Shown: positions 46,001 to 57,102, counted from the first letter of the stretch. The stretch is 64,000 nt of DNA from Phyto melanocephala (GCA_941918925.1 OW799233.1:106571833-106635832), one strand, 5' to 3'. The notes: a model not told the origin generated them from the letters alone. Numbers and translations are program-made.

Positions 46001-46745
46001 AAAAATCAGATTTAGATAGTTTTGGTTTATTTAAAAAATTATACACTTTCAGGGACACGATATTAAATTTACTGCCAGTATCAAATAAAGCCATCCAATT
46101 TTGGTCTAAAAATGTGACGTTAACCTTCATTATATTCTCAACCGCTAATTGCCGCACATTTGCCTTTACAGTTTTTTCCGGGCATTCTTTTGAAATATGG
46201 CCAAATTTGTTACAGCCAAAGCATTTAACGCCTTTGCACTTATCTTTGCAATCTTTGGATGTGTGTCCTTTATCACCACAGTTATAACAGATTATAGTCT
46301 TTTCACTTTTAACAGCTATTTTATTGTTGCTTGTTGTTCTGGCATCGACTTTTAACTTAGGAATTCTCTCCTGCATCATTTCGTAACATTTTAGTTTTTC
46401 TTTAAAATCTTTTAGATTACACGCACCGTATAAAATGGTTTTATTTATTGTTAAATCTCGTATGCCGTCAATAACATATTGCATTAACGCATTGTCTTCT
46501 ATATTACCGCGTGAAGCCATTTCTTTCATCTTCAAAAAGTATTCATGAACGCTTTCATCTTTATTTATCTTTCGTTCAGTAAGCATTTTATGCAGTTGAG
46601 CACTGTTGGCGGTAGCTTTAAACTCTTCAATTAATACCTGCTTTAATTTTTTCCACGTTGTTATGCCTCTTTCACTTTGAATAAATAGCTTTGCGAGGCC
46701 TCTAAGAGATTTTTTGCAAATATAAACTTTTGGAATTCGTCCCAA
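43095..46745 (-). CDS. Gag-Pol polyprotein (capsid C-term, nucleocapsid, PR, RT, RNase H, IN)
   Basis: 1216 codons, uninterrupted. In order: capsid C-terminal part (residues about 10-130, RGLAKLFIQSERGITTW); two CCHC knuckles (153-166 and 175-188); protease with DTGS at 222-225; RT with TID at about 472-474 and YIDD at 537-540; RNase H with HTDAS (Asp 686), YELE (about 725-728) and TDCN (Asp 754); integrase with H-x3-H (874/878) and C-x2-C (908/911), and the D, D, E triad at about 941, 1000 and 1036; then a C-terminal domain. All key residues are present, so the enzymes look intact. The first Met (46745) is not a credible start: the capsid domain begins in the upstream gag frame. It ends at 43095, 23 bp before the 3' LTR. 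Confidence 0.95.
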   Translation of the reverse strand: MGRIPKVYICKKSLRGLAKLFIQSERGITTWKKLKQVLIEEFKATANSAQLHKMLTERKINKDESVHEYFLKMKEMASRGNIEDNALMQYVIDGIRDLTINKTILYGACNLKDFKEKLKCYEMMQERIPKLKVDARTTSNNKIAVKSEKTIICYNCGDKGHTSKDCKDKCKGVKCFGCNKFGHISKECPEKTVKANVRQLAVENIMKVNVTFLDQNWMALFDTGSKFNIVSLKVYNFLNKPKLSKSDFYLIGFGNNSNKIKPIGNFKASVVIEGEKYDLTFHVVSVSCIDVEVILGNEFCKLAEIKITPDGLKISRVNDEISEEVHSIMVMDVCADANVSDINIEETASDRAKQTVEEMIRNYKPNKCKTTNIEMRIVLKDERPIFCNPRRLPIKERSIVDNQIEKWLEEGIIEPSESEFCSPIVLVRKKDSTPRLCIDYRRINKVIVKDRYPLPLIEDQLDRLQNSLIFSTIDLRNGFFHVSVNEECRKYTSFVTHSGQYQFLKVPFGLSNSPGVFQRHVNAIFRNLTREGIALPYIDDIIIPAKDEDEALLNLKRVLEVSEDYGLDINIKKCNFLKKRVQFLGHVIENQRISPSDEKTNAMVSYPVPQNVKQLERFLGLAGYFRKFIPKFSIIAKPLTDLKKQNAKFVFQDAQITSFNALKNILSNGPVLNLYNQNFETEVHTDASIDGYVAVLLQKSPHDNLLHPVYYMSKKTTDQERKYTSYELEVLAVIEALKKFRVYLIGLQFKLVTDCNAFTKTLDKKDLCTRVARWILFLQEYDYTVEHRPGSQMRHVDALSRHPIMVLKEDNLISKVQHLQNQDEDLMTIKHILEDKSSYNDYFLKGDILYKIVNDCELLVIPKGMHTEIIKKAHEKGHFSTKKTKELISNEYFIPKIEDKIQRFVSNCIPCIITNKKRGKQERKLHPLHKEATPLHTYHIDFLGPLESTSKMYNHIFAVIDSFTKFCWLYPTKTTSAKDAITRLQSQSSIFGNPFQIISDRGSAFTSEEFKTYCEEEKITQILITTGLPRANGQVERLNSVIVSVLSKLSIDDPSKWYKFVEKVQQIMNSTYHRSIGTTPFEVLVGTKMKTKDDVQLKELVEREFAAKHEEQRNEIRQAAKQQIQEVQLENKRSYDLRRKPSKQYNVHDLVAIKRIQFGAGLKLKPKYLGPYQIVKTKQNDTYDVVKFGECEGPKRTTSCAEFMKPWSNGVDVESD

Positions 46746-47488
46746 TACATAACAGCTGCAGTCTCTTCAAAATCGTTAATCCAAATATCAATTGGTAGAT
46801 TGCCATATCCATCAAAAGGTCTTATTGAGTCCTCAATATCTCGAAAATTTATTGAGAATTTTGTTGAATAGTCAACACCACATCGTGAAGTATATTGCCT
46901 GTAGCCGTCGTTGTAATCGTCGTTGCGTCGTGAGGTTTCCTGCCTATAGTCGTTATTATTATCAAAGTTTATATTACGTCGTAAACCTTGTTGCTCATTG
47001 CCGTCGTTGTAATTATCTAAACTACTATTTCTTCGTTCATTCATTATCAAAACATTATTCGTTGCCGTCATTTGCTGGTTGTTGTTCTGCATGATTGTGT
47101 TGTCTGCATCATTATCATCGTCATCATGATAATCATCTTCATCAACGTCGTCTACATGCCTTGAACATAACAACTGGCCTTTGAGCAAATTCGTGTAAAT
47201 GTGATCAAACAAGTTGTCCTTGTTATAGTCTAGATCAAGCAAATTGCATATACAAACCAAGTCAGCCAGGCTTAAGTTTTCTTTAACATATTTCTCTTTG
47301 GCCCTGTAATTTTCCTCGCTTTTCTGAAAACCTTCAAATTGTCGCAGACGTTGTCTGTTGCCACGGCCGCCTTCCTCCTCGTACACTAGTTTGTGAAAAG
47401 CCACTACTACAGCACGACCAATCGTCGCCAATTTGTTTCGTACAAATTCAAAATCTCCTAAACAAGGCATTGTTTTTTGTAAAAGCAA
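46661..47488 (-). CDS. Gag N-terminal part, ended early by a frame change
   Basis: 275 codons starting 118 bp after the 5' LTR. It has an N-terminal helical region (about 20-105), an acidic Asp-rich stretch (about 112-130, DVDEDDYHDDDDNDAD), an Asn/Asp/Arg-rich linker (about 130-215) and the start of the capsid fold (about 220-265: PFDGYGNLPIDIWINDFEE, then YWDEFQKFIFAKNLL). After that the frame runs into non-homologous residues and stops. The expected capsid continuation lies one frame back, in the gag-pol frame; the switch point is the A6 run at 46710-46715. Either Met 1 or the Met at residue 7 could start translation. Confidence 0.9.
   Translation of the reverse strand: MLLQKTMPCLGDFEFVRNKLATIGRAVVVAFHKLVYEEEGGRGNRQRLRQFEGFQKSEENYRAKEKYVKENLSLADLVCICNLLDLDYNKDNLFDHIYTNLLKGQLLCSRHVDDVDEDDYHDDDDNDADNTIMQNNNQQMTATNNVLIMNERRNSSLDNYNDGNEQQGLRRNINFDNNNDYRQETSRRNDDYNDGYRQYTSRCGVDYSTKFSINFRDIEDSIRPFDGYGNLPIDIWINDFEETAAVMYWDEFQKFIFAKNLLEASQSYLFKVKEA
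46710..46715 (-). other. A6 run at the gag / gag-pol frame switch
   Basis: On the minus strand the gag frame reads GCA AAA AAT CTC. One more A would keep a single frame through the capsid domain. The same bases form A-AAA-AAT in the phase required for -1 ribosomal slippage. Because the change falls inside the capsid domain rather than between gag and protease, a one-base deletion (or a base-calling error in the homopolymer) is more likely than programmed slippage. Confidence 0.7.
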
Positions 47489-47588
47489 CGATTTTTGTTT
47501 CCTTTACGATCTTCTTCGATGAATAGATAAACGTCTCTGCTATTTTGTTCTACAAAACTTTTCGCGACAAAAAATAATTAATAATTTT

Positions 47589-47601
47589 GGTTGAGCCCCC
47601 A
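47589..47601 (-). promoter_or_regulatory. Primer-binding site of the gypsy element
   Basis: Five bases after the 5' LTR the minus strand reads TGGGGGCTCAACC. The TGG start and position fit a primer-binding site complementary to a tRNA 3' end (reading GGTTGAGCCCCCA). I cannot assign the tRNA without a fly tRNA set. Confidence 0.75.
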
Positions 47602-47606
47602 AATTT

Positions 47607-47771
47607 TGTGGGTTTTTTATTTTAATATTCAAATTATAACTAATTTTCTTTTATTTACAAAATGAAGTTTAAAACAATGTATTTTATTTATAGAACAAAA
47701 TTTAAACAAAATCAAGTATTCTATCTGTGGCGCTCACTCTACTCGTTCTTGCTACAAGTTTTTTTACCACA
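47607..47771 (-). repeat. 5' LTR (165 bp)
   Basis: Identical copy of 42907-43071. On the element's strand it should hold the promoter of the genomic RNA. It is followed on the far side by CATA, then DNA unrelated to the element. Confidence 0.95.
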
Positions 47772-47869
47772 CATATGATTACAAAATACAGCGCATACCT
47801 GTTGTCAGTCTCTAATACCAACTGCTGCGATTTTATTTATATTAAACAGAAGCTAATTTTTTATGTTTA

Positions 47870-48490
47870 GGACAATTAGAAAAGAGAAAGTTGAATCCCG
47901 GAACTCACATGCAAATTGCGAACGTGCAAATTGCGAACATCTGGAGATAATATGGGTACCAAGCCACCTCGGGCTGATCGGAAACGAGAAAGCCGACAAA
48001 TTACCCAAAATGGGAGCTCTTTTGAGTACTTTAACTTTAGAAAATGCTAAACCCTTTAAACAATTCAAGGACAAACTTAAAGGATGGGTAATAAAGGAGC
48101 ATGTCAGAAAATGACAAAGCACTAATGTCGTTAAAGCGACAAACACACTTTAACCCAAATCTTGGGAAATCAAAGGAGATTCTGAAACTGAGTAGACAAA
48201 CACTTAAGAGACTAACCAGTGTAATTACAGGTCATATGGAGTTGAGAACCCATCTAGCATGAGATTGTCTGAGGAAACGACATGTAGCGTATGCGAGGAA
48301 GAGGATGAGGCTTTGGTACATTACCTCTGTCATTGTTATGCGTTCGGGCGTATTAGACACGAAAATTTTACAGTGAATACTATGCCGAACTTGGTATACC
48401 TGGGAAACCCGAACTGGAGATCCATAAGACTAGGTTCTTGGACTAGTCCGATACTTATGGGAAATTATGTTTTTTTCAATCTAACCTAAC
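47870..48490 (+). pseudogene. LINE ORF2 3' relic (RNase H plus C-terminal zinc motif)
   Basis: First part (47863-48114): EHLEIIWVPSHLGLIGNEKA followed by DKL, the RNase H signature W-V-P-x-H-x-G-x-x-G-N-x-x-A-D. Second part (48259-48489), one stop and frame change later: TCSVCEEEDEALVHYLCHC, then FGRIRHENF, the Cys-Cys-His-Cys motif found at the C-terminus of I/R1-group LINE proteins. Between them the frame carries KQFKDKLKGWVIKEH and further decayed text. No RT is left upstream: the plus-strand homology starts about 100 bp after the gypsy LTR. Dead 5'-truncated copy. Confidence 0.8.
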
Positions 48491-50310
48491 TAAATCTCGA
48501 TGTTCTTATAGTTCACTATTACAATTACAAATAAATCGGTTAGTTTAACCTACAAAAAATCGGATAGTTTAACTTATAATTTTTATTCAGAAAGAATCAT
48601 AAGGTTCTCATAAGGAAGACATGAATAGTTATCGAAAAATGTTAGGAAATTCCTAAGCAGGTTGGAACTTTTCGTTAAAGTCTGATCTGCCAAAATGGTA
48701 ACCACTTGAAACAAAAAGAGCAGCGAAATTTCAGTTTATAAACAGTAAGGTCAAAGTAATAATGACGGTTATGTATTAATCCAAAGAATGATTGAGGAAA
48801 TTTTCAATGCAAAACCAATAACTGAGCAAAAGCTGCAGCTCAACTAGGACCCACCATTCGAATTATTATCGATGCATGCAAAAAATTAAATAACTTATTT
48901 GTAATTTATATTCAAAAATGTAATTTATATTTCTACGGTTTAAGGTTCGAGTATTTGTTACCACTTTTTTTTAGATTACGTAAGTAAAGGCAAAGTACGA
49001 GTAAAAATTAATTATATTCATTTATTTATTTAATTAACTTTATAAAAATCTATGGTAACAAATGCTGCATCAATAAATTTTTCTTTATAATTACGGATTA
49101 AAAAGTACTAAGAAATAAAAAAATTATTCATAGAATATAAATTTTCTTTATCTTTTTTTAAAATTGAAATTGACGCTAAAAGTCATATCCCATAACTAAT
49201 GCTATAATACACATACAATTGCTTTTAATTATAAATTATAATTTTGTATGTTTTTCATTCCCTGAAGTAATAAAAGTAAAAAATATTTTTTTGCTTGAAA
49301 TAACAGCAACAATATTTATATTTAGCTGGATAAAAATCATATATTTTTTTATTAATTTTAATTTATTTGTTCTTTTCTTTTTTAGAAGTCTTTCCAATTA
49401 ATGCTGTGTAGTGTCATGTATGGCAGAACGGGTGCTACAAACAGAACAATTCGTTTAATAAACAACACAAAACAATAATGAAATCAATAACAATATAATA
49501 AAATATTCCATTGTGAAAACATTTATTATTCTGGTGATGATGTGCTTTCAACTTTTGGTTAAACACCAGACCAGCATAGCAAACACGGAAAAAGGATGTT
49601 TTTTTTTCGTTCAACGAAGGATAAGTTAAACCAGCGGAGGATGTTTGGTCAGCCATCGAAGTTAAATAAAAAAGAGTGTTGATAAAAATGGTTGTGGTCG
49701 ATATGAAAGGTACTCTGCAGAAAGATTTTATTAATTACACTATGTAAAACAATAAATAAGAATTTTAAAATCTGAAATGTTTTAAGAATGCTTTTTAAAA
49801 AGAAGTTTCCTTTTAAATAAAAATTTTTGTAGATCTTCTATTCTAAGATAAAATGAGAGAACTACTTGAAGACTGGCTTTTGGCTGGGGTACAGTTGGTG
49901 ACGAGAGTTGGTTACAGAATATTTAAACATCATCTTTAAAAGATGCAAATCGATGATCAGATTGTTTGTAGAATGAGCCTGGAGGATGTTAAATAGCAGC
50001 GCATGTAGGCTGATATTGTCCAGTATTGGAGGTAGACTAAGGATCATAGCTAGGCACGCATTAAGTGCGGAAGCTTTAGGAAATTACAATGGTCTATGTG
50101 ATGGGAACTGTCTGCAATCGCTAGTCGGTAGTGTGTAATCGCTTTTTAGTCTAGAGTAAACGTCTGTAGCTAAACAAAGAAAGCCTTAAAATCATTGGGG
50201 AGCGAAAGGAACTAAAACACGACCCAAAATGTAGTGGTCTGCCTTGACATTTTGCCCATATATTTGTATAATTTGTACATTAATTAATAATAACTATAGC
50301 ACGAGAATAC
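48491..50310. other. AT-rich DNA without recognised genes
   Basis: The patch 48660-48900 (including AAAAGCTGCAGCTCAACTAGG) may be a decayed transposon, but no motif is clear. Frames of 60-73 codons at 49219, 49435 and 49862 are unsupported. Confidence 0.45.
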
Positions 50311-50445
50311 TAAGGCCCATACCTAAACAAGAGCGTTGAGCGTCAAGCGTTGCAATTTTGTATGTATTTTGTTGTAACAAAAATAAAACACATGTCAAAC
50401 TCCAACGCTTGACGCTCCACGCTCTTGTTTAGGTATGGGGGTAAG
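50311..50445. mobile_element. Very short MITE (127 bp) with 37-bp arms
   Basis: Inverted arms begin CCCATACCTAAACAAGAGCG at 50316 and end with its complement at 50439, about 37 bp each with one mismatch; the loop is about 50 bp. TAAG flanks both sides (50311-50314 and 50442-50445), a likely 4-bp target duplication if the element is 50315-50441. RNA or single-stranded DNA of it would fold into a long hairpin. Confidence 0.8.
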
Positions 50446-53400
50446 CTTTAAGTAAATGGTAATATCATTTTATTTCTTTAGATCTTACATTAAATAAAAA
50501 AAAATTATATATATTAATACACATTAAATACATTAGACAAACATAGATTATTCTATGGAAACTTAAAAAATAGTAACAAACATAAAAATTCTTAAATTCC
50601 TAGCCGATTTGCATTAAAACTGCGACTTGATACTCAGAGCAGAGGACCAAGTGTTTTAAATTATGTGATTTATGTTATCTTATACCCTGTTCAGACAGAT
50701 ATTTTTAATTGTTTCAATTTAGTGTTAATTGAGCAATTAAAATAAGTGTTCACACATACTCAATTTATCTTACTCCATTAACATTTGATAGCTGTAAAAA
50801 AACGAAGTATTTATACCAAATCAAATAATGCCTTCTCTTCAGTTTTTTTCCTGTTTATAAAATATATTTACAATTATATTTGTATATATACATACATATG
50901 TATATGTATTTGACTTTATTTAAACATTTTATTAAACTTTCCATCAACCATTTTCCATTTTCTTACTTTTTATTTTTTTTATATTTATTTGTTTGACATT
51001 AGAAATGCCACCTATAGAATTTTCTTCTCACTGGACATACTTCTCAAGAGTTGTATTTCGAGTTTTGGGCAATAAGTGAAACAATTAAGTATATATTGCT
51101 CAATTTAAAAATACTTTTTAGTATGGTAAATTGAGCTCAATAAGGCCTTTAATTACGAGAATATTATAAATTTCCAATTAAGGCGAGTGTGTTAACATAG
51201 TATTAAATAGCCTCGTTTTAACAATTTAGTGTAATTTGGTTTAGAAATTTGAAAATATTTAATTTAATCAAAAAGTTTAATTTTTTAATGCAATTAATCT
51301 CAGTTAATAAACAATTTGTTATTATTGTGCAATTTTGTGTGTATATCAAACGGAGTTGTTTTGGATGTTGTGATGGTTAAGATTATTTTCAAAATTAACC
51401 GAATGACCAAACTATAAAATAAAATATTATTTATGAAAGGTCACGTACGAATATTTGTTAATAAAAAGTGAAAAGTAATCCATTCTTATTATCCATAAAA
51501 TATTTTCGTAAAAGTGTAGGGAGGTAGCGTATTCAGAGTCATCTAAAGCCGCCATCTTATATTATATTCTCAGGAATCTTAACTATTGAATACTGGAGTT
51601 GTTGATATAATTAATACTCTATTGAAGGAATTTAAAATTTTAAATATGGTAGCAGTTAATAAATTAAAACAATTTTAAAGTTTTAATTAATTAAATAAAA
51701 TTTTCAAAACTCTTTTAACTGAAATTTTTCAATATTTTTGTAATTAAAAATATTGATTATTATTTAATAAATAGTATTATTTTGATGAGTGGAGCAAAAT
51801 CAAAGAAATTTGATTAAAAATATTATTTTTTTTTAAATTCATATTTATTTTTTTCTGTGATACTGCTGAAAATGTTGCAAATATTTCATGGAAAGAAATA
51901 AAACTTTAAATACATTAAATTCAAAATAAAATCGAAAGATTTTTATACAATGAAAATATGTACGACATTTTATTACGGTAATATTTTTATAAGTTCATTA
52001 ATACACGTGTCGTTGTCATTACTAACATCGCCAAATTTTTAAAAATTTTGTAAACCCAATTTTTAAAAGTTAAAGACCATTTTCATAGTTGACACTAAAC
52101 GGATTCCATTTAGCGTTAAAATAACAATCATTCATACATTTTTGACATCATGAAAATCACATTGATCTAATTTAGTTTAAAGTAATATGGTGTGGATGAA
52201 GTTATAAACTCATTTTAATTTTTTTCTTACTTAGACCACTTACATAGAGCACATATAATATATGTATATCAGTAATAATTTGAGAGATTTCATGTGAAAG
52301 AATAACTATATTGTATTAATTATTTTTTGAAAAGTTGTTTGCTTTTGTCCTTGCGTGCAGATTTTGAATAAGCGCAATAACTTGTTTTTTCAAAAATCTA
52401 CATACTTATTTGCTGAGATAACTTGAATCCAAAATAAAATTACCTTTACTTCGTACTAACTTAATTAATAACTTGTATGTACTTCTATACTATTACATCA
52501 CAAACATATTGAAGAACTAAGTATGCTCAACATTATTTATAATACTCTTCACCGTATAAATTTATTTCATATAAAAAGGTTCTAGAAAAACATTTGCTTT
52601 TATTTAAGATTGTCTGTGGGTATAGATTTTCAAGTGCCTTAATATTTATTTTGCTTAATATGCGCGGAATAACTAAACGTTTTCTGCCAAAGGCTTTCGG
52701 AATTGGAAATAAGAAACTGACTAAATGTGAAATAGTTTTTTGTTTTTGTAACAAAAGCTTTATGTCTTATTCAAGAGAGTTTGTTGCCGAATGTTTTATA
52801 GTTGAAGAATGAAATTTTAATTAAAACGGAAACTAAATTGCACACTTTTCAACTAAAAAGTAAGTATAAAAATAATAATCAAATAGAAGGAAACCTGATT
52901 TAAATTTAAGATAATCAATATTATGGATTGCAGGTCTGTCCCATTTGAACTCACATTATTTAATGGTAAAATGTGAAATAAGTAACCAAAATGAAATTGA
53001 ATTATAATAATATTTTATTCAAGAAACACTATAAAAACTTATTCCAGCAAAAAAAAAGTAAAAGACAAGTTTACAATCATTTTTTTGTTTGTGCCAGAAT
53101 TTCGCTATTTATCAATACAACTAAGCTAAAGACATGATAAATAACCAATTCTACATTCATTTAATTCAAGTCTGTATTAGTTACATAAAAGAGCTTTACA
53201 CAAATCAAAGTAAAAATATAAGTAAATATAAATTTTAAAATTTAAAAAATAATTTCTGATATATGTACCTACAAAAATAAAATTAACAAGGGTATTCGTT
53301 AGTTCGGCTTAGTGCCTCTCATACTTTAAAATGTTAAGTATTAATTTAAAAGTATTAATGTACGTAGCTTAGCGAAGTCGCATTTGAATGATTATAACGT

Positions 53401-54626
53401 TGCCTTTGAATCGATATGCAACGGGATTTTTCTCTTGGAAAAGTCAAAAGTAATTTTTCGTGACCTTCAAGCCAGGAGGCCATATTTCTAAAAGCAATAC
53501 TTTTGAAATTTAAAAAAAAAATATATGTTAAAGGCGGTTTTCTCTTCTATAGTTTGCGAAAAATTTATATATATATATACCCTCTTCGGATTTAAAAATA
53601 TTAATTAAATAGTAAACAAAGATATTCTTCATTGACAGAACATGGTATGGGAATTCATTAAATGTTAAACAGATCAAAACACTGATTTTTTACTCCATTA
53701 CCAATTTTTAAAATTTAATTTATATTTCTAAATACAAAAACTACAAAAATTTAGCAAACTTGGTAAAAGTGATGCAAAAAAAGCAAATTTCAAGTTAAAA
53801 ATTTTAATATAACAAAGTTGTTAGTAAACCCTATTTTCATAGATACACATGCGTAGGAGCTAATCCCCTCCAAAAATCATTTACCTACGCTTCCTAGAAT
53901 TTTAATTTTTAAAAAAGATTAACGAAGATTTCGTAAGTTTTTTATCATGGTTTTTAAAAGAAAACAATGATCTAGCTACGTCAATGGTAACACCATATTG
54001 TTTTTGGCAGCTTACTTGCTTATATATGACAATGCTTCAAACTCAGCTTTGTTCAATTATTTTTACAACTCTTTTTATCTTGCGCTTCTAGATTAGAAGT
54101 CTACTAACGTTGCCACACAAACCTAGAAAGAAATAGAGTTGTATTTAAGCAAATTAATTTTTGGAATCTGCTTTTAGCTGACAAAATATTTAACTGTTGT
54201 CTTATTTGTATAAGAAAACGTATTTCAAACTAAATAATACATTCTTTAATTTTACTTAATTACTTGCTACCTTTTTGTTATTCAGATTTGAACACACTAT
54301 CGTAAATAAACTATGTAGTGGAGGGTTAATTTACGAGGAAAACTTATATTTTTCAACTTTTTTGCTCGTTACTTTGACACCTTAATTAGGTAAATACTGC
54401 CCTCATGCAGTGAGTTCATTGAATGGATCATCAATTCTGGATTTTAATTTAAGAAATTGATCTTATTTATAATATGATATTTAGTTTTATTTACATTTTT
54501 ATTATATTTTAGTTGTTTGTTGAATTTGTGTCTTGACAATATAATATAATATAAATAATATAGCAACAGCAGAAACAACAATAACTGTGTTTGCAAGATG
54601 TCCTAAACTTAAATATTCTGAAACAA
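50446..54626. other. AT-rich DNA without recognised genes
   Basis: 4.2 kb with no shared repeat family and no long frame. The opposed frames around 52533-52812 overlap one another and have no domain. Locally richer spots near 53300-53480 hold no coding signal I recognise. Confidence 0.45.
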
Positions 54627-55387
54627 AATAAGTAAGAGCGCTATATTCGGCCGTGCGGAATCTTAAATACCCTTCACAACGTGTAGTCATGCAATAACAG
54701 TAGTTTGTATAACCATTCATCCCATATGAAATACGTACATACATATAAAAAACATACATATATAAAAACATCCCATTGTAAAATTATAAATTTACGTATG
54801 TATGTAAAAAAATTATAAAAAAATAAATTTAAAAAAATAAATTTAAAAAAAAAATAATTATAATATATATGTATAATAAATATAAAACAAAAAGAAATAA
54901 AAAAAAATTAAAAAAATAATGATAAATATATAAATAATATATTAAATAAAAAATAAAAAAAAAAATAAAAAAAATATATAAAATAAATAAAAAATTTTTT
55001 TTTGGCTCAGCTGGGATTCGATGCCACGTTTTCTCTAACCAGTATACACGTTTGTATGTATGCATGTTGTTGTTGTAATGTTGTTGTAAAAATCGAGGTG
55101 GTCGTGGGTTTTTGCTCATATCTCAGTTGTTTATGTACCGATGTTTCTGATTTTCAATACCGATCTACTCCCGAATATTTCTGATATTTTAATACCTCAC
55201 ACGGGTTCAAGCGATGTCGGGGGGCTTCAAAAAGACAGGCGGACAGACTGACAGAGCTTAATCGACTCCCCTATTCATAAGCTTTCAGAAAACATATACT
55301 TTATGGCGTCGGAAATGAAAATTGTAGAAATATCACACGGAATGACAAACCTATATATACTCTTTTTTCACTGTGTGAAGGGTATAA
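54627..55387 (-). repeat. Family A repeat, inverted copy
   Basis: Reverse complement of the other copies: AGTAAGAGCGCTATATTCGG at the left, TATACCCTTCACAACG next, the poly-A/T stretch at 54790-55000, the tRNA-like segment (55008-55050), the GGCGGACAGACTGACAGAG tract and TCACTGTGTGAAGGGTATA at the right. The terminal hairpin has lost symmetry (GGCCGTGCGGAA). The GTCC tract is shorter than in the plus-strand copies. Confidence 0.88.
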
Positions 55388-55807
55388 AAATATATCTGTT
55401 GCGAACGACCCTTCAAAACTAAGTGCGATATATCAAATTTAAATCGCAGATCTTGCTTAATTTTTGATAACAGATCATTTTAACGGATATTGGAAGGGCG
55501 GCTTACAAATATTACAGACGGCTGGGCTTAGCAGATTTTTAGTCGATCGCCGCAGGTATTTCAGCACAATAAATATGCCATACACATTAATATTATTTTA
55601 GGACAGTTTTACTTGAAAAGAAACAACAATATTTTTTAAACTTTTGTAAAATACTAAAACATTGTGACACTGTGACATAAGTATTAGGACACCTTGTGAA
55701 TAGATACAGAAAATATGTAACAAAAATTATTATGTTAGTTTTACAATAGTTATGAGCAAAAAACACAAATATTAAACTTCTTTGTGCGCATTTGTGTGAT
55801 CATCCTT

Positions 55808-56085
55808 AAGGCCATGACTGACTATCAGATTTAGTCGTTCGATATGTCAAAAATTGTATGTGTGTTCAGAAAGTGTGATAGTGTGGACACAAAGTGCACA
55901 TGTATGACAGATTTTTTGACAAGTGTGTCCGATTTGATAATCTTTTGAAAATTTTCATAAAATAATAGTTTCTGTGCGATCAGAGTTGCTTTTTCTAAGC
56001 AAGTAAGACAGTGTGGCATCCAAAAACTATCAGATTTTTATTTGACATAATCGCACGACTTTGTAGGATAGTCAGTCATGGCCTT
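55808..56085. mobile_element. MITE with perfect 19-bp inverted ends
   Basis: AAGGCCATGACTGACTATC (55808-55826) and its exact complement (56067-56085). The 240-bp interior has further inverted words (GATTTAGTCGTTCGA near the left, AATCGCACGACTTTG near the right) and no coding. Target duplication unclear: TTAA-like on the left, TTTA on the right. Confidence 0.75.
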
Positions 56086-57102
56086 TACTCACACCATCTT
56101 TATCTGTAAACAATACACAATACAACTAAATAGATATACATAAATATTGACACATGTATGTATATGTTTGTACTCGTAACTTGATAAAATTTTACAGATA
56201 TCATATCCTTTATCAGTTTTTCTTTGTTATGTTCTTCATTTTTGTTGCTCTTTTGGTTTGTGCTTGTATTTTATTTATTTTTAAAGTTAAACTCTCCAAA
56301 TGAGCATCATATGATTTTATTAAATAGACTCTGATGTATTTATTGTCCAGCGACAACGTGACTTGTAAATTGATTTCTTTTACCTAAAAAAGAAAAATAG
56401 AAAAATAACCAAAATATGATGATAGAACGAGGCAACACATATGTACGTTTGCATGTACCAGTAAATAAATGTTGCATAGTGTTTTTGTTGCTGTTGCTGT
56501 ATTAAGAGCAGTAACAGCAGTTTTTATTTGATATCATCTAGAAATAAGGACAAAATTTTTAACCGGATGGTGGTAAACGTTTAACCGAACATGCTGCATA
56601 TAAAAGGGAATATATATTTCGTATTGAATTATCTTGTATTGTATTTTACAATTTCAGTTTCGTGCTAGAGTACTGATACATTTGGATTTGGATACACAGT
56701 CAGTGGGCGTAATGTGACCAACGTTGAAGCAAAATTTGTAAATTTTTTATACTTGAATAAGATGATCAAAATATAGACAGAGAAGAGTTTCTCTGAGTGT
56801 TCTCAATTATTTATTTATTATTTAAGTGCCTTTTAGTCTGGTGTGGGATAAAATTGCTTATGGTATCGTAAAATCGGGCTTGGGTAAAAATTATTCCAAC
56901 ATCATTTTTAAAAATATATAGGTCAAAGCTTATCAAATTACTGTAAAACTGGGAAAGAATATTATTACGTTATTAACAAAATAACTAATTAAAAATTATG
57001 CTGTTTTTTATTTCAATATATTACTTATAAAAGGATAATTATTAGGTCAATATATTATAACACATCACTTGTAGAAAATTGTTTATTATTATTTCATATT
57101 TT
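56086..57102. other. AT-rich spacer
   Basis: A short inverted pair GCTGTTGCTG, AGCAGTAACAGC lies near 56490-56520. Otherwise no feature recognised. Confidence 0.45.

Larger units (their letters stand above)
42907..47771 (-). mobile_element. Complete Ty3/gypsy LTR retrotransposon
   Basis: 4865 bp bounded by two 165-bp LTRs that I read as identical, beginning TGTGG and ending CCACA. The 4-mer CATA flanks both sides (42903-42906 and 47772-47775), the target duplication size of this superfamily. Order on the minus strand: 5' LTR, primer-binding site, gag, gag-pol (protease, RT, RNase H, integrase), 3' LTR. No envelope frame follows integrase. Identical LTRs mean recent insertion. The single visible defect is a frame change in the gag region at an A6 run. 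A member of an env-less insect lineage such as Mdg3/micropia is plausible but unproven. Confidence 0.95.

Noticed and set aside
46700..46745. Programmed -1 frameshift between gag and pol at A-AAA-AAT
   Set aside because: Kept only as an alternative: the switch lies inside the capsid domain and a single lost A explains it more simply. No downstream hairpin was evident by eye.
52533..52812. Two opposed 72-73-codon frames
   Set aside because: They lie on opposite strands over the same bases, have no domain and no neighbours to support either.
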